DNA from: Saprospiraceae bacterium
Lineage (GTDB): Bacteria; Bacteroidota; Bacteroidia; Chitinophagales; Saprospiraceae
Length of the DNA stretch: 64,000 nucleotides
Direction of reading: 5' to 3'
Assembly: GCA_013001975.1 (NCBI GenBank)
Contig: JABDKX010000162.1
Location: 24,060-88,059 of the forward strand
How positions within the stretch are numbered: the stretch's first letter is position 1; every line of letters starts with the position of its first letter. This document shows, piece by piece, positions 1 through 7,392 of the stretch. The notes under the pieces are model-generated. The model had not been told where the DNA came from. It searched no databases and was given only the letters and a program-made list of their open reading frames with translations. Position numbers and translations under genes: made by a program.

Positions 1-666
1 TTTTTCCGCTTTTAAGTTTCTTAATAACTTTAGAAAGCCTTGAGGGTTTTTGTCTGCTTTCCATCTGTGATTCCAAAGAAGAGTAGGCATCGGATTTTTT
101 ATGTAAGGTTTCTTTAAAAGTATACTGTTTATAAAATTCATATCAATGCCCAGATACAAGACATCTGATTTTGATTCAATTATATCAACGGACGCCAGAT
201 GGTTATAATCTGGCATTTTGCTTAATAATTCCTTAGCTGCATTTAGAAAAACAGATTTATGAAAATGAGAATTAAATAAAATAAAATCAGCAACCAAACA
301 AGATTTAAAATTGAGATACCCATAGCTTAAATCGAATTCTTTTTCTTTGTCTAACATTGATTTGGGATAAGTCAATTGATTTTCATGCATATAGAAAAGT
401 ATCTTAACACGACTATATTTTTCTGGTAAAAGAGATTTGAAAAATGAGAGATCTATTAAATCACTGACAATAAATAAATCTGGAACAGGAATATTAGATT
501 TTATGATTTGCGAATTAATCTCCAATGCAGAACCTTGCATTCTCCATTTCCAATGTTTTGCCGATAAGGTGAAAACTGTAAAATTATGTTTTGACCATTT
601 CACTAAATTGTCTGCCCAATATTTATGGGAGCCACCATAGAAAGGTTCTATTAAACAAATATTCAT
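1..666 (-). CDS. tRNA-queuosine mannosyltransferase-like glycosyltransferase (DUF3524/GTDC1 family), 3' end outside window
   Basis: I translated the minus strand from an ATG at 666; it stays open for 222 codons to the window edge, so the C-terminal part is missing. The start MNICLIEPFYGGSHKYW, the motif FYMHENQLTYP (residues 91-101) and NHRW..DKNP (199-207) are hallmarks of the DUF3524/GTDC1 family. Its human member is a GT-B-fold enzyme that transfers mannose from GDP-mannose to queuosine at the tRNA(Asp) wobble base. The visible part covers the family-specific N-terminal half; the UDP/GDP-sugar-binding C-terminal half would lie to the left. The family call is firm. The exact sugar and tRNA substrate in this bacterium are inference. 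Confidence 0.85.
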   Translation of the reverse strand, partial: MNICLIEPFYGGSHKYWADNLVKWSKHNFTVFTLSAKHWKWRMQGSALEINSQIIKSNIPVPDLFIVSDLIDLSFFKSLLPEKYSRVKILFYMHENQLTYPKSMLDKEKEFDLSYGYLNFKSCLVADFILFNSHFHKSVFLNAAKELLSKMPDYNHLASVDIIESKSDVLYLGIDMNFINSILLKKPYIKNPMPTLLWNHRWKADKNPQGFLKLLRNLKAEK

Positions 667-784
667 ATAGGTAGGGCTGTATTAAGGAGAATCCTATTTA
701 ACATAATATAAATTATAGGCAAAAAGAATCATTAAGCTCCATTAATAATCGTTGTTACTTTGCAGTCACCTCAAATATCAGTTA

Positions 785-1126
785 CTAACGTCTGATAAAT
801 TTACCAGAACAACCTAATACAGAAGTTGTAATTTCATTACCCTCTAATTGTGCCTCTCCAGAAATTCCAAAGAATGGATCAGTAAAAGTAAGATTGCAAC
901 CAGTAACTTCAACCTCGACACCATCAAAATCAATTGTGTTAGTTGATGTACCTGTAGAAATTGTAATACTTGAATTAAGTGATAGATCTGGATCCGAACA
1001 ATCTTCAGAATTAGGATCTAAATCATATACACCAATCCAATCTGCGACAATACAATCATCATCACTCCCACAAGACATTATTACTGTAACTGAAATTAAA
1101 AGCAAAAAGAATTTCAACATTTTCAT
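785..1126 (-). CDS. small lipoprotein, lipocalin-like size, function unknown
   Basis: Encodes about 113 residues. I chose the ATG at 1126 (MKMLKFFLLL) because it gives a standard lipoprotein signal ending in a lipobox-like VIMSC. The longer open frame to 1159 adds only charged residues in front of the signal. The mature part is acidic after CGSDDD, has several Cys and many Thr/Ser beta-type segments, and ends in a basic RR. It resembles the many small Bacteroidota lipoproteins that measure or buffer nothing recognisable; no catalytic motif is seen. The upstream leader holds an intrinsic-terminator-like hairpin (1160-1196) downstream of a perfect -7 element (1230-1237), so expression may be attenuated. 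Confidence 0.7.
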   Translation of the reverse strand: MKMLKFFLLLISVTVIMSCGSDDDCIVADWIGVYDLDPNSEDCSDPDLSLNSSITISTGTSTNTIDFDGVEVEVTGCNLTFTDPFFGISGEAQLEGNEITTSVLGCSGKFIRR

Positions 1127-1159
1127 TATTACTATTTTATTGGAACTATGAATAGGCAC

Positions 1160-1196
1160 AAAAAAAACTAGTGCCGGTAGAGATACCTGACACTAG
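1160..1196 (-). terminator. intrinsic terminator or leader attenuator
   Basis: On the minus strand CTAGTG (1196-1191) pairs with CACTAG (1173-1168), reinforced by GGTA/TACC inside, and is followed by eight U (1167-1160). It sits downstream of the coiled-coil gene pair and upstream of the small lipoprotein. A second stem, GGCAC (1175-1171) with GTGCC (1158-1154), spans the U-tract and excludes the terminator stem. Confidence 0.7.
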
Positions 1197-1229
1197 CCAA
1201 TCATTATAGAACAACTTCCATTAGTCTCT

Positions 1230-1237
1230 CAAATATA
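1230..1237 (-). promoter_or_regulatory. -7 promoter element for the small lipoprotein gene
   Basis: Minus strand reads TATATTTG, an exact match to the Bacteroidota -7 consensus TAnnTTTG. No TTG is seen at the usual 17-23 base distance upstream, so the promoter is only half supported. Initiation here would give a leader of roughly 100 nt that includes the hairpin at 1160-1196. Confidence 0.4.
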
Positions 1238-1260
1238 ATAACTTTTAAATAAAAGAAAAA

Positions 1261-2013
1261 CTAAAATTCAAAATATTTTGAAAGCTCAGTCTTTTTTATA
1301 GACTTTTTGTTGCTAATCAAGCTGTTTTGTTTAGTAAGTAAAGCTAATGTCTGGCGAATTCTCTTAACTGTATAATAATGAAGCTTAATAATATCAGGTT
1401 GTTTAGATTTTGAAAACTTCGTTATTGACCGTTTAAGTAAGACATTTAGAAATAAAGAATACTTCTTTTCGGCTTCTTCAACGCCTTCTTCTAGAATTGA
1501 AATTAAATAATAGTTACAGTTAATTGTTTTCTGGTCTTCAAATACATCTTCAATATCATCGTTGATTTCTGTCACTAGGTCGTATATCCTCCAATCTGAT
1601 AGTTTTATAACATTATCATCGTTTTTATACTTGTCATAGATGATTTCACGTAATAACCTGACATCGCAAGATTTATAGTAATAAAAGTATTCTAAGCTTA
1701 TCCTTGTGGGTAATTTATACGACCTTAATTGTGACTCATGCAACTCATATCTTTTGATGTGGCTTGTCATTTTCTCTATCTGATCATGATCATAACCAAG
1801 CTTTGCAATGCTGTTATTTATTGCCTTCCAATACTTACTTAATTTCTTAGGCTTTAGTTTCCAATTTTGCTCTAAATAGCCATCCAAATTGTATATTTTT
1901 TCTTGAATTTTAACAAGTTTGGGCATGAGCGATTTCCTTTCTTTTTTTCCCAGAAAGCTTAATAAAAAGGGCAGTTTCCTATATTCAAACAGGTCATTTA
2001 TCTTATTCTCCAT
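1261..2013 (-). CDS. hypothetical helical protein, second gene of a coiled-coil pair
   Basis: About 250 residues, rich in Lys, Glu, Leu and Tyr, with no signal peptide or membrane segment, so probably cytoplasmic. I place the start at the ATG at 2013; the frame could also open at a TTG one codon earlier. The ATG overlaps the TGA of the upstream gene by one base, so the two are translationally coupled. Predicted to be almost entirely alpha-helical, with a C-terminal basic stretch (KSIKKTELSKYFEF). No domain recognised. The fixed pairing with a long coiled-coil protein suggests the two form a complex, but that is inference. Confidence 0.6.
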   Translation of the reverse strand: MENKINDLFEYRKLPFLLSFLGKKERKSLMPKLVKIQEKIYNLDGYLEQNWKLKPKKLSKYWKAINNSIAKLGYDHDQIEKMTSHIKRYELHESQLRSYKLPTRISLEYFYYYKSCDVRLLREIIYDKYKNDDNVIKLSDWRIYDLVTEINDDIEDVFEDQKTINCNYYLISILEEGVEEAEKKYSLFLNVLLKRSITKFSKSKQPDIIKLHYYTVKRIRQTLALLTKQNSLISNKKSIKKTELSKYFEF

Positions 2014-2960
2014 CAATCAGTTAGAATTTTATTTTTTTGCTTAATTAGTTGTTCAATATTATTTGTATTCTTTTCATCCTCCCCTTTCAACCCCAGTAGA
2101 ATTCGTTGAATTTTATCTACAACGGATTCAACATTAGCCATCGTACTTTTAATTTTTTGCTGAATAATCCAATCAGAGATCAGATTATCAAAAAAGAAAT
2201 CAGTAAACTGGCCAAATTGAGCGCGAGACAAATCAAATTTTATGTAATTATCGCCAAGATCAGCCAGTTCTTTTGAAAACATGTCTAGTCGGACTTGAGC
2301 GGCTGTTAAATTTTTAATGGCATAATCAATGGCATTATTTTTTACATATCCGCGTCTTCTTGAATGATTTGTATTTTGCCATTTGCCCCAATCTCTAGCC
2401 TTTCTGAGATATGAGATCACAACATTTAAAAGTTTTAAGCTATTTTCTCCTTCAATAACAGCTTCGGAGATTTCTTTTCTTATGGTGTATGATCTTTGAA
2501 TCTGATTTAAGATGTTCTCCAAGTTTGCTTTTACAGCTATATTATCAGATCTGAGGATCTCGCTTTTACGCATATCCATAAGTTGTTTTAACTCAGTTTT
2601 GACTTCATCTATATTCTTAGCTTTTTTAGATAATAAGTCTCTTTCGAATTCTAACAGCTCTACCCTTTTACAATATTCTTTGTATTTTAATGAAACCTCT
2701 AAATACTCTTGTCTCTCCTTTTCTAACTGCTCATACTTACTGCCTAACACCTTGTGAAACAAAGACTTAACACTTGTTCCTTCTAATTTTTCTATGTCCT
2801 TTAATTCTTTCTCTAAGTTCTTTTCATACACCCTAATTTTGGAATTCATTTCACTAATTTTGTCTTCAATATCCACTAGGTGAGCATTTACCTTTTCCAA
2901 CTTGGTAAATTCATTCAGTTTCTCCTGAATTTGTTCTTGTAAATGCGTGATATTTTCCAA
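2013..2960 (-). CDS. hypothetical coiled-coil protein
   Basis: 315 residues. The first ~145 residues form long heptad-type coiled coils (many E, K, L, with patterns such as EKNLEKELKDIEKLEG), followed by a more globular helical part (residues ~150-275) with a basic HSRRRGY segment and conserved-looking aromatic residues, then a charged tail. No signal or membrane segment is visible. It is the first gene of a two-gene unit and ends by TGATG overlap with the next gene. I do not recognise the family. Partners, cytoskeletal or scaffold roles are possible but unsupported. The divergent neighbour at 3080 is another repetitive helical protein. Confidence 0.6.
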   Translation of the reverse strand: MENITHLQEQIQEKLNEFTKLEKVNAHLVDIEDKISEMNSKIRVYEKNLEKELKDIEKLEGTSVKSLFHKVLGSKYEQLEKERQEYLEVSLKYKEYCKRVELLEFERDLLSKKAKNIDEVKTELKQLMDMRKSEILRSDNIAVKANLENILNQIQRSYTIRKEISEAVIEGENSLKLLNVVISYLRKARDWGKWQNTNHSRRRGYVKNNAIDYAIKNLTAAQVRLDMFSKELADLGDNYIKFDLSRAQFGQFTDFFFDNLISDWIIQQKIKSTMANVESVVDKIQRILLGLKGEDEKNTNNIEQLIKQKNKILTD

Positions 2961-3079
2961 AACAATTATCTTTAAATTGATAAAAATATATTAATTATTA
3001 ATCAAGTTTAAATTATATAGTATCTAAAAAGAAATCTATCAAATCTTGTCGTATATTTAAAAAGAATAAAAAAAATTAA

Positions 3080-3991
3080 ATGGGAATTATAAGTGATTTA
3101 AAAAAACTATTTTTTGGAGCTTCATCGGTTGCAAAATCAGCCAGTTCAAATGCTGGAGAATTCATTAAGGAAGAAGGAAGTGAGCTGTTATCTAAAGCCA
3201 AGGATTTAGGTGAAAAATCTGGAGAAGCAATAGCACAAAAAACATCTGGTTTAAAAGATTCAATTTTAGAAAATTCTAAAGAGCTTGTTGAAAAAGCTAA
3301 AGAAAAAGTCTCAGAAATAGGAGATAGTCCTGTCATTGAAAAAATAGGAGATATCGGAGAAGAAGTTGGAAATAAAATTTTTGATACTGGGGAAGAATTA
3401 TTTCAAAAAGCAAAAGAAAAAGTTTCTGAATTAACAGATAGTCCAGCTGTAGAAAAAATGGGCGACATTAGTGAAAATGTTGGAGGCAAGGTATTAGATA
3501 AAGGAGAACAATTGGTTGAGAAGGCTAAAGAAGTTTCTGAAAATGTAGGTGGAAAAGTCCTCGATCAAGGTGAAAAGTTTATGGATAAATCTAAGGACTT
3601 AAGCCAAGATGTAGGAGAAAAACTTTTAGAAGTTAAAGATGATATTGTTGAAAAAGCATCTGAATTGGCATCAAAAGCTAAAGACAAATTAGATGAGACA
3701 ATGGATAAAGCAGATGCATGGGCCGAAGCAGAGAAAGCTAAACCTAAAAAAGAATTTGCAGATGAAACACTAACAACCGGTGATTCCTTGTTAAAGGATA
3801 CAGATGATTTCTTTTCGAAAGCTGATAAATTCGCTTCCGGTGAATATGATTCGTTTTCTGAAGGAAAAATAACTATTGAAGACAAAAAGGCTGATCTTCC
3901 TCCCAAAGAGATTGATAAAGCCACAAATTTTGATGATCTTGATGGAGATGGCAATGAAATTATAGATGATGCCATTATTGATCCTGAATAA
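3080..3991 (+). CDS. LEA/YtxH-like repetitive amphipathic helical protein
   Basis: 303 residues, very rich in Lys, Glu, Asp, Ala and Ser, without Cys or Trp except one. Residues ~20-215 consist of degenerate 11-residue-type helical repeats (for example KAKEKVSE at 72 and 111, SENVGGKVLD at 131 and 153), the composition of late-embryogenesis-abundant or apolipoprotein-like proteins that bind membranes or protect against desiccation. The N-terminus GIISDLKKLFFGA is amphipathic and could dock on a membrane; there is no signal peptide. Residues 286-297 (DLDGDGNEIIDD) look like a single EF-hand-type calcium loop. The gene stands alone, divergent from the coiled-coil pair. Stress-protection is inference from composition. 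Confidence 0.7.
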   Translation: MGIISDLKKLFFGASSVAKSASSNAGEFIKEEGSELLSKAKDLGEKSGEAIAQKTSGLKDSILENSKELVEKAKEKVSEIGDSPVIEKIGDIGEEVGNKIFDTGEELFQKAKEKVSELTDSPAVEKMGDISENVGGKVLDKGEQLVEKAKEVSENVGGKVLDQGEKFMDKSKDLSQDVGEKLLEVKDDIVEKASELASKAKDKLDETMDKADAWAEAEKAKPKKEFADETLTTGDSLLKDTDDFFSKADKFASGEYDSFSEGKITIEDKKADLPPKEIDKATNFDDLDGDGNEIIDDAIIDPE

Positions 3992-4050
3992 TTTTATTTA
4001 TCAGGCAGCATATTGACAATGAATAGTATCTTAAAAATATAGAGACCATA

Positions 4051-4611
4051 ATGTCGCCCTTAAATTTGAATGCACATACCGAAAAGGAGCTTGTAAGCCT
4101 TTGTTTGAAAGGTAATAGAACTGCATGCCAACAGGTCTTTAGCTTGTATTCAAAAAAAATGATGGCATTATGTTACAGATTTGCAAGGGACAAAAGTGAA
4201 GCGGAAGACATGCTTCAAGAAGGTTTTGTAAGAGTTTTTGATAAGTTGGATTTGTTTAGTGGAGAAGGGTCATTAGAATCTTGGATGAGAAGAGTCATGA
4301 TAAATAATGCCCTTAAATACAAACAAAAATATGTTACACGGTTTAATTATTCTGAGATTGAAAACTATCATGTACATGATCCAAGTCCTTCGATAATAGA
4401 TGAATTATCTGAAGGGGAGATTTTGGATGTGATCACTACCCTCCCAGATGGATATAGAACCGTTTTTAACCTTTATGTTATCGAAGGATATAGTCACAAA
4501 GAAATTGCAGATTTATTAAATATTGGAGAAAGTACTTCTCGTTCACAGTTAGTTAAAGCCAGAACATTGTTGAGAGATAAATTAACTAAAATAATCAGAT
4601 TAGCAGGTTGA
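4051..4611 (+). CDS. ECF-type RNA polymerase sigma-70 factor
   Basis: 186 residues with the two ECF domains: sigma region 2 (about residues 25-95, including FARDKSEAEDMLQEGFVRVF) and region 4 (about 125-180, with the helix-turn-helix GYSHKEIADLLNIGESTSRSQL). It would direct RNA polymerase to a small regulon. The stop codon TGA overlaps the TTG start of the next gene, so the sigma factor and the membrane-anchored protein after it are made together, as expected for a sigma/anti-sigma pair. Belongs to the common Bacteroidota ECF type that sits with a beta-barrel gene; target genes are unknown, but self-regulation is the usual pattern. Confidence 0.92.
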   Translation: MSPLNLNAHTEKELVSLCLKGNRTACQQVFSLYSKKMMALCYRFARDKSEAEDMLQEGFVRVFDKLDLFSGEGSLESWMRRVMINNALKYKQKYVTRFNYSEIENYHVHDPSPSIIDELSEGEILDVITTLPDGYRTVFNLYVIEGYSHKEIADLLNIGESTSRSQLVKARTLLRDKLTKIIRLAG

Positions 4612-5903
4612 AAAATTTTGATGAAAATATAAGAGATAAGGTTTTTAATTCTGAAATGGATGTTTCTGATCACATTTGGGATTATATAGATTCTCAAATA
4701 AGTACAAAAAATGAAAGATCAAGATATTGGCTCTTTTTCTTTGGCAGTATCATTCTACTTCCCATTTTATTTATTGGTACTTATTATGTTAATAACAATA
4801 ACCTTTCAAATTCAGAATCAATTGTGGTCGCCAAGGATGTGAGCCAAGACAATATTTTACCTCATGCCGAAATCGCCTTAGACGGCTTGGAATCTTTAAT
4901 CGAAGAGCGATTAACTGATGACCTCTCCCCTATTGCCAAATCGAACAAAATTAGTCCACTGGTAAGTCAAAGCAGGAAGTCATTAAACCTTGGATTTCAG
5001 ATTGCCAGTTTTAGAAAACAAAAGAAAGAAAATAACAATCTTCAAGTCATTAAGAATAATCCAACGAAGAAGTTTAATGCATTCTATTCACCATATATTG
5101 CTGAAAGATCTGCTAGCCCTCTGGATTTATTTGCCGCTAAGACACAATGTCCAACTTTTCAAGCGCAAGGTAATTTTTCATCTATGTATACTTATGTAAA
5201 TACCTCAGGCTATTATCCAATCATGATATTAAGTAGTGCTGGCGATGATGTTGGAGATTTTATAGCTAAACGTAAAAATTCTGAATCTTCATTGGTTTCA
5301 TTTTCATTTGATGCAGGACTAGGTTTTGACTATCATGAAAATTGGTTTGTTGAAACCGGATTGTCATACAATCAAACAAATGTCAAATTTTACAACAGAA
5401 AAGAAGACGTGATAAAGAACACTTTGAGGATTGTAGAGACAACCTTAATCGACAATATCAGTGGTGATGAATATACTCAGATTGACACCTTTATTGATCA
5501 AGAAATTGGAGTGACAGAAACTGCTTCACTTAACACATTCAAACAAATTGATATTCCACTGCATATCGGATATAGGCTACCAGTTAGCAGAGTATTTGAC
5601 CTGGCTGTTTCAGCTGGTGTCGTTGTAAACTTAAAAACTTTTAGCAAAGGATATATTGTTGATTCAAGTGGCGTTCCATATGAATTTACGAATCAAGCAA
5701 ATACTGACAATTTGTTTAAAACTCAAGTCGGGCTGAGTTATACAGGACGATTTAATTTAGAAACAGAAATTTACCCCGATTTATATTTAAATGGTGGATT
5801 GAATTTAAGATATACTGGTGGCAATTTCAACAGTGTATCCAATACAGTTAACCAAAGATTTTTCAATGTTGGCTTAGGTGTCGGCATGCGTTATAAAATT
5901 TAA
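4608..5903 (+). CDS. membrane-anchored anti-sigma-like protein with outer-membrane beta-barrel domain
   Basis: 431 residues from a TTG start that overlaps the sigma factor stop; the next in-frame ATG is Met17. The N-terminal ~38 residues (NFDENIRDK...DHIWDYIDSQI) are soluble and resemble the short sigma-binding segment seen in Bacteroidota ECF partners. A single hydrophobic helix follows (about 40-62). Residues ~225-431 are a PF13568-like barrel domain with alternating aromatic/polar strands and a terminal GVGMRYKI strand. There is no signal peptide, so the inner-membrane helix and the barrel-like domain form an odd combination. Probable anti-sigma and sensor for the upstream sigma factor; this role is inferred from position and layout. 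Confidence 0.75.
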   Translation: MKNFDENIRDKVFNSEMDVSDHIWDYIDSQISTKNERSRYWLFFFGSIILLPILFIGTYYVNNNNLSNSESIVVAKDVSQDNILPHAEIALDGLESLIEERLTDDLSPIAKSNKISPLVSQSRKSLNLGFQIASFRKQKKENNNLQVIKNNPTKKFNAFYSPYIAERSASPLDLFAAKTQCPTFQAQGNFSSMYTYVNTSGYYPIMILSSAGDDVGDFIAKRKNSESSLVSFSFDAGLGFDYHENWFVETGLSYNQTNVKFYNRKEDVIKNTLRIVETTLIDNISGDEYTQIDTFIDQEIGVTETASLNTFKQIDIPLHIGYRLPVSRVFDLAVSAGVVVNLKTFSKGYIVDSSGVPYEFTNQANTDNLFKTQVGLSYTGRFNLETEIYPDLYLNGGLNLRYTGGNFNSVSNTVNQRFFNVGLGVGMRYKI

Positions 5904-5929
5904 GAATACCGATTAAATTAAATATATTA

Positions 5930-6877
5930 ATGAGAAAATACATTTTCATATTAGTTGCAACATGTCTGATTTCTTGTGTTAAAGAAAGGGATCAATTCAT
6001 TCCCAATAATGAAGACTACCCTACTAATGCATTGAAATCACTTATTCCTTCAAAATCACTTCAAGTTAACTTGAAACATAATAAGGCTTACGAACTCACT
6101 ACTGCTAATAATTCGTATCTAGAAATTGATAATGGCGTTTTCGCAGCATCTCTAGAAAACAATTCAAGCTATGATCTGAAGGTTATCGAATTAACAAGCT
6201 ATGTTGATTACATATTGCAAAACGTAGACCATGAATCAAACATTGGGATCACCAACACTTTGTATTCATTCTATATTTCAGCTGAACAAGATGGAAACCC
6301 GCTTGATGTCCAAGAAGGCAAGTCTATGAAAATCAGATTTACAAGTGAAAATATGGGAAGTAACTTGGCTTTAGGATATGGTCAATTAAAAGACAATATT
6401 TTAAAATGGGATTATTACTCAAGTAATTTAAATTCTAGAGTATCATATATTGCATGGGAAACCATTGATGAAAATGGACAAATGAAAACAGAGTATGGTT
6501 ACGAAATAATTGTAAATAGCCAAGGATGGTACTCACTAGTCACTAAGGAAGGCGTTTCAAATGCTGGAAGCTCTATTTGCTTGAACTACAATCCAATTTA
6601 TACCAACGAAAATACAGCGTCGTATTTATTGATGAATGATAAAAACTACATCTCGAAATTAAAAATGATCAATGATAACAGTTCATCATTTTGCCTTTGG
6701 GATTTACCTGCAACTGATGAAGATCCATATACCATTATCAGTATCTCCAAGACCGAAGATGGCCAATACCATTACTTCAAAACAGACGTCGAAATGGATG
6801 GCAGTGCTGATGAAATAAATGTTTTTCCATCTGAACTTAATTTTGATGAATTAAGAACAGAATTAGAAAAATTATAA
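5930..6877 (+). CDS. lipoprotein of the ECF sigma operon, function unknown
   Basis: 315 residues with a lipoprotein signal (MRKYIFILVATCLISC, Cys16), so likely anchored in a membrane facing the periplasm or cell surface. The rest is a beta-rich extracellular-type protein without recognisable catalytic motif; it has Trp, Tyr and Asn-rich strands and a few Cys. It starts 26 bases after the barrel gene and probably belongs to the same transcript as the sigma factor. In similar loci the lipoprotein is a regulon member or a sensing partner of the barrel protein; that is inference here. Confidence 0.7.
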   Translation: MRKYIFILVATCLISCVKERDQFIPNNEDYPTNALKSLIPSKSLQVNLKHNKAYELTTANNSYLEIDNGVFAASLENNSSYDLKVIELTSYVDYILQNVDHESNIGITNTLYSFYISAEQDGNPLDVQEGKSMKIRFTSENMGSNLALGYGQLKDNILKWDYYSSNLNSRVSYIAWETIDENGQMKTEYGYEIIVNSQGWYSLVTKEGVSNAGSSICLNYNPIYTNENTASYLLMNDKNYISKLKMINDNSSSFCLWDLPATDEDPYTIISISKTEDGQYHYFKTDVEMDGSADEINVFPSELNFDELRTELEKL

Positions 6878-6880
6878 ACT

Positions 6881-7357
6881 TTACAAGAACTGAGTTAAGT
6901 TAGCTTCACTGTAATTTATTGATTTCAATACCTTGTTATCGCTTGTGCGGTACACTAAAAACTCATCTCCTTTAGCAACAATATGAGAAGCCGTACCGTC
7001 TTTGTTAAAATAATGTTCTTGAGTTGCCTGAGCTTCTTCAATTGACTTACAAGTTTTACTCATGTTCGATCTTTGAACTTCTTCAAACATGTCTTTAAAC
7101 TTTTCACCAAACCCAAATTCAAGTATAGCACCTGACAAGACATATTGTATATCACAGAATGCATCGATCACTTCAACCAAATCATTTGAATTAATAGCTT
7201 CCTTCAATTCATCAAGTTCTTCCTCTAATAAATTTATCCTCAATTCACATCTTTCTTTTGATGGAATTGTAGGTGTATCTAATACGGGTAAATTAAATGT
7301 ATCATGAAATTCAGACACATCATTTAAGGGGTTTGGTTCTTTAAATTTCTTTATCAC
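6881..7357 (-). CDS. MazG-like nucleoside triphosphate pyrophosphohydrolase
   Basis: 158 residues from a GTG start; no better ATG exists in frame. Residues ~40-95 carry the all-alpha NTP pyrophosphatase signature: LLEEELDELKEAI (EExxE metal ligands) and EVIDAFCDIQYV (ExxD). Members hydrolyse (d)NTPs, often noncanonical ones, or phosphoribosyl-ATP to the monophosphate and pyrophosphate in the cytoplasm. The C-terminal ~60 residues (EAQATQEHYFNKDG, FLVYRTSDNKVL) form an extra beta segment typical of a Bacteroidota subgroup. It stands alone and converges on the ECF operon with a gap of 3 bases. Substrate cannot be read from sequence. Confidence 0.85.
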   Translation of the reverse strand: MIKKFKEPNPLNDVSEFHDTFNLPVLDTPTIPSKERCELRINLLEEELDELKEAINSNDLVEVIDAFCDIQYVLSGAILEFGFGEKFKDMFEEVQRSNMSKTCKSIEEAQATQEHYFNKDGTASHIVAKGDEFLVYRTSDNKVLKSINYSEANLTQFL

Positions 7358-7392
7358 TGATTAATTTTTAATATATAAAGTTTTTATAATAC

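Noticed and set aside
755..762. TTACTTTG on the plus strand resembling a -7 element
   Set aside because: No plus-strand gene follows; it points into the 3' end of the minus-strand lipoprotein gene and lacks the leading TA.
3565..3975. 136-residue minus-strand open frame inside the LEA-like gene
   Set aside because: Low-complexity shadow of the biased codons of the helical repeats; no start context or homology.
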